From: Sulfurospirillum sp. UBA6790 | Lineage (GTDB): Bacteria; Campylobacterota; Campylobacteria; Campylobacterales; Sulfurospirillaceae | DNA length: 9,104 bases | Direction of reading: 5' to 3' | Assembly: GCA_002452855.1 (NCBI GenBank) | Contig: DKFS01000109.1 | Span: 1-9,104 of the forward strand | Part shown: positions 6,827 to 9,104 of the stretch, in pieces | Layout: each line of letters opens with the position of its first letter | Position numbering within the stretch: position 1 is the first letter of the stretch | Made by a program: the position numbers and the translations under genes | The notes under the pieces: generated by a model | Told to the model about the DNA's origin: nothing | What the model saw: the letters and a program-made list of their open reading frames with translations, nothing else | Database searches by the model: none

Positions 6827-6835
6827 ATTATAACA
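6827..6835 (-). promoter_or_regulatory. extended -10 promoter for the EamA permease
   Basis: TGTTATAAT on the minus strand, a full TGn plus perfect TATAAT, 24 bases before the ATG of the permease. Transcription would start only about 12-17 bases before the start codon, close to the AAGGA. TTGTAA at 6853-6848 is a 4-of-6 -35 match at a short 15-bp spacing, which an extended -10 can tolerate. Confidence 0.6.
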
Positions 6836-6864
6836 AATATAACGCCTTTACAACGTTTTAGTTC

Positions 6865-6870
6865 TATACT
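6865..6870 (+). promoter_or_regulatory. putative -10 box for the HD-GYP gene
   Basis: TATACT, a 5-of-6 match, 32 bases before the ATG. No good -35 at standard spacing; TTTACA at 6848-6853 matches 5 of 6 but lies only 11 bp away. The 99-base interval thus carries two divergent promoters, for the permease and the HD-GYP gene. Confidence 0.4.
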
Positions 6871-6881
6871 TTCATTAGACG

Positions 6882-6901
6882 AAGGAGTTAAAAGGAGTTA
6901 A
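6882..6901 (+). repeat. tandem duplicated Shine-Dalgarno of the HD-GYP gene
   Basis: AAGGAGTTAA occurs twice with no gap (6882-6891, 6892-6901). The second AAGGAG sits five bases before the ATG at 6903, the ideal distance, and the first is 15 bases away. This fixes the start codon firmly and suggests strong initiation, or a standby ribosome site. The exact duplication looks like a slippage product. Confidence 0.85.
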
Positions 6902-6902
6902 A

Positions 6903-8120
6903 ATGTTATATCAACTCAATTTACGCGAAGTCACCTATGCGCTTTCTGAAGCATTGGATTATGTTGGAATCGATGATACACTCCATGGAAAACGGGTCGC
7001 TTTTATGGCTGCAGAAGTTGGCAAAAAATTAGGATGGCGACCATCCAAACTGGATCAAATCATGCTGATAGGCATGCTGCACGATTGCGGCGTTTCTTCG
7101 ACAGATGTACACCATCATTTGGTCAGTGAATTAGATTGGGACAACTCACAAATTCATTGCGAGAGAGGCGCAAAATTGCTGAGTAAAGTGCCTCTGTACC
7201 AAAATTTTGCCGATGTGATTGCATACCATCATACGCATTGGGACATGTTTTTGCCCCATGTTGATGAAGAGACAAAAGTGATGGCAAATCTCATCTATTT
7301 AGTGGATCGTGTCGATGCGCTGAAAGCACAATATGGCTCTCGCTCCATCGAAGAGCGAAATACCATTCGCACCACCATAGAAAAATACACCAATACGATG
7401 TTTGCGCCATTCTTATGCGATGCTTTTTTAAGCGCTTCTGCATCAGACTCTTTTTGGTACTATATTGAACCTGAATCTATGCACTACTATTTTTTAAATT
7501 GGATTGAGCAAGGGCGTATTGAAAGTGTCAATTTTGAGTATCTCAAAAGCATCGCACAAATGTTCGCCGCCGTTGTCGATGCCAAGAGTACCTACACAGC
7601 AACGCATACCTATGGCGTGGCCGCATTGGCACGTTATATTGCAGAATTGTGCGAACTTTCCCAAAGGGAACAAGAGAAGATTGAGCTAGCAGCTTTTTTT
7701 CATGATTTAGGAAAATTGCGTGTGCCCGATGCCATTTTAAATAAAGAGACTCCTTTAAATGGTGAAGAGATTGTTGCTATGCGAAGGCATGGTTTTGATT
7801 CCCAAATGATTTTACAACAAATCAAAGGATTTAGTGACATCGCCAAGATTGCTTCGATGCATCACGAAACACTGGATTCTAAAGGCTATCCCTATCAGCT
7901 CAGCGCCGATCAGATTCCGATTGAAGCGCGCATTTTAACCATAGCCGATATTTTCCAAGCCTTAGTACAAGACCGCCCTTACAGGGAAGGAATGGCTCTT
8001 GAAGATGTGCAAAGTATTTTGAACCAAATGGCAACAGAGCATAAAGTCGATGACGCGATTTTAGAAAAAATGTCACACCACTTTACAACATGCTATGCAA
8101 AAGCTATGCAAGTGCATTAG
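6903..8120 (+). CDS. tandem HD / HD-GYP domain protein, probable cyclic-dinucleotide phosphodiesterase
   Basis: 405 residues, no signal peptide or membrane helix, so cytoplasmic. The C-terminal half is a canonical HD-GYP domain with metal ligands H235, H267-D268, H296, H320-H321 and D349, plus K271 of HDLGK, E322, and HHETLDSKGYP (320-330), where the usual DG is DS. Such domains cleave c-di-GMP, or in some Vibrio proteins 3'3'-cGAMP. The N-terminal half is a second HD domain keeping the same ligand pattern (H28, H60-D61, H85, H109-H110, D135), but with no E and no GYP: the segment reads HHTHWDMFLPH. Two spacings are identical in both copies (32 and 24 residues), pointing to an old internal duplication. 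A helical linker (about 145-210) joins them. There is no receiver or PAS domain, so the N-terminal HD may be regulatory or a second active site. The start is secured by a strong, duplicated ribosome binding site. The gene probably has its own promoter. Confidence 0.94.
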   Translation: MLYQLNLREVTYALSEALDYVGIDDTLHGKRVAFMAAEVGKKLGWRPSKLDQIMLIGMLHDCGVSSTDVHHHLVSELDWDNSQIHCERGAKLLSKVPLYQNFADVIAYHHTHWDMFLPHVDEETKVMANLIYLVDRVDALKAQYGSRSIEERNTIRTTIEKYTNTMFAPFLCDAFLSASASDSFWYYIEPESMHYYFLNWIEQGRIESVNFEYLKSIAQMFAAVVDAKSTYTATHTYGVAALARYIAELCELSQREQEKIELAAFFHDLGKLRVPDAILNKETPLNGEEIVAMRRHGFDSQMILQQIKGFSDIAKIASMHHETLDSKGYPYQLSADQIPIEARILTIADIFQALVQDRPYREGMALEDVQSILNQMATEHKVDDAILEKMSHHFTTCYAKAMQVH

Positions 8121-8143
8121 CTGTCCATCTTACGATAAGAATG

Positions 8144-8152
8144 TGGTACAAT
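8144..8152 (+). promoter_or_regulatory. putative extended -10 for the binding-protein gene
   Basis: TGGTACAAT, a TGn followed by a 5-of-6 match to TATAAT, in the 67-base gap after the HD-GYP gene and 36 bases before ATG 8188. No good -35 and no terminator hairpin in the gap, so read-through from the HD-GYP gene is also possible. Confidence 0.45.
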
Positions 8153-8187
8153 AAATCAAGGTGCTTAATCAATGAAGGGGTATGTCA

Positions 8188-9104
8188 ATGCGAGTTATCG
8201 TTTTGTTTCTCTTTGTGATGCGATTACTCTTTGCGAATCATCAACCAGAGTCCATTTCTTTACAACTCGCATGGCTAAACCAATTTCAATTTGCAGGTTT
8301 TTATGTTGCACAGCAAAAAGGCTTTTACGGTGCTTATGATCTTAATGTAACCATAAAGGAGTACCAAAAAGGACATAATGTTGTCAATGCCGTTTTAACG
8401 GGTGAAAGTACTTATGGTGTAGGAAAATCTTCTTTGGCAATAGACCGTAGCCAAGGTCGCCCTGTTGTTGCACTCATGGCACTGTTTCAACACAGTCCTT
8501 CTGTTTTGATTACGACCAACTCTGCTATTTTGACCCCCAAAGATTTAAATTACCGCATGATTATGATGACCATTGATGAAGCCAATTCCATTCCAATTAT
8601 GGCGATGCTTCTCAGCCATGGCCTCCAAAAAAAAGATATCTTTTTACAGCCACACTCATTTTCACTTGAAGACCTTATCAACCATAATACCGATGCAATG
8701 GCTTGTTATATTTCCAATGAACCTTTTTTACTCAATGAACGCAATATCACGCATACGATTTTTGACCCAAGAGACTATGGCTTTGATTTTTATGGCGACA
8801 TCTTATTCACATCGGAGCAGGAACTCTTGGCAAACCCCGAACGTGCCAAACATTTTTACAGTGCCAGTAAGCAAGGATGGGAATGGGCATTTGCACACAT
8901 TGAGGAGACGGCTAAAATTATTTTTGAACATTACAATACCCAGCATAAAAGCTTAGAAGCCCTTATTTATGAAGGCAAAGCATTAAAAAAATTAGCCTAT
9001 GATGACAATAAACCTTTTGGGCTTATTGAAAAAGAAAAATTTGAAACGATTACGAACTTATATAAAATAAGTGGGCTCTTGCCCAATGGCAAAAACCTTG
9101 AAGG
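8188..9104 (+). CDS. exported NMT1/THI5-like periplasmic binding domain, partial (3' end beyond window); probably the input domain of a sensor protein
   Basis: 305 complete codons, open to the window edge. Residues 1-16 form a signal peptide or first membrane segment (MRVIVLFLFVMRLLFA, then NHQPE). From about residue 21 it matches the NMT1/THI5-like solute-binding fold: SLQLAW...QFQFAGFYVAQQKGFY, then KEYQKGHNVVNAVLTGES...YGVGKSSL, a TPKDL segment, and DAMACYISNEPFLL. Free-standing members bind pyrimidine precursors or alkyl sulfonates for ABC uptake. In Campylobacterota close relatives are often the periplasmic sensing part of long proteins ending in PAS, GGDEF or histidine kinase domains. 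I favour this because the domain already fills the window and no ABC gene is seen, but the output domain is outside. ATG 8188 has GAAGGGG at seven bases; the in-frame ATG at 8182 is too close to it. The neighbouring EAL and HD-GYP genes suggest a c-di-GMP output (inference). Confidence 0.85.
   Translation, partial: MRVIVLFLFVMRLLFANHQPESISLQLAWLNQFQFAGFYVAQQKGFYGAYDLNVTIKEYQKGHNVVNAVLTGESTYGVGKSSLAIDRSQGRPVVALMALFQHSPSVLITTNSAILTPKDLNYRMIMMTIDEANSIPIMAMLLSHGLQKKDIFLQPHSFSLEDLINHNTDAMACYISNEPFLLNERNITHTIFDPRDYGFDFYGDILFTSEQELLANPERAKHFYSASKQGWEWAFAHIEETAKIIFEHYNTQHKSLEALIYEGKALKKLAYDDNKPFGLIEKEKFETITNLYKISGLLPNGKNLE

Noticed and set aside
6430..6861. Plus-strand open frame of 143 codons opposite the permease gene
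   Set aside because: The translation is Lys/Thr-rich and low in complexity, as expected for the complement of a membrane-protein gene, with no start signal.
7627..7643. Sigma-54-like promoter TGGCACG...TTGCA within the HD-GYP gene
   Set aside because: The -24 and -12 halves look good, but the GG-to-GC spacing is one base too long, which sigma-54 does not tolerate, and the site lies inside a coding region.
8573..8956. Open frame of 127 codons inside the binding-protein gene
   Set aside because: It is a shifted-frame shadow; the frame from 8188 carries the signal peptide and the NMT1/THI5 motifs through the same stretch.

Overview
The window looks like a chromosomal segment of a microaerophilic campylobacterote (Epsilonproteobacteria), most likely Sulfurospirillum or a close relative. 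Base composition is roughly 40% GC by eye. The order gmhB – c553-type cytochrome – ccoS – ccoI resembles the Campylobacter jejuni Cj1152–Cj1155 neighbourhood as I remember it. The promoters show a good -10 box without a clear -35, and the window is rich in cyclic-dinucleotide signalling proteins, as is usual for the group. The genus call is inference. I see no mobile elements, RNA genes or CRISPR arrays, and no gene-free stretch longer than about 155 bases.

Left part (1–4349). gmhB (cut by the left edge) and an exported TPR protein form a minus-strand pair with touching stop and start codons. They are divergent from a short plus-strand gene for a periplasmic monohaem cytochrome c. That gene converges on a ccoI–ccoS operon, and a long hairpin covers the ccoS stop codon. 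CcoI is the Cu(I)-exporting P1B ATPase that supplies copper to cbb3 oxidase, and CcoS is the small membrane protein needed to mature the same oxidase. The cytochrome is a plausible electron donor to that oxidase, so this half concerns high-affinity oxygen respiration and LPS/LOS core heptose synthesis.

Right part (4505–9104). A membrane-anchored protein with a degenerate GGDEF domain and a catalytically intact EAL domain overlaps tail-to-tail by 65 bp with a ten-helix EamA/DMT permease. Divergent from the permease is a soluble protein with two HD domains: a C-terminal HD-GYP phosphodiesterase domain and an N-terminal HD domain that keeps all metal ligands but has no GYP motif. Its Shine-Dalgarno is a perfect 10-bp tandem duplication. 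Last comes the 5' part of an exported NMT1/THI5-like binding protein, cut by the right edge, of a kind often fused to a sensor output domain. Two phosphodiesterases of different families in 4 kb suggest a cyclic-dinucleotide control locus, though nothing here names the signal.

No clearly new system is visible. The most unexplained signal is the palindrome TTTACATGTAAA, present three times in three unrelated genes, always in the same reading phase (Leu-His-Val), with a shorter fourth copy (TACATGTA) in an intergenic region. The four sites lie about 1.8–2.4 kb apart.
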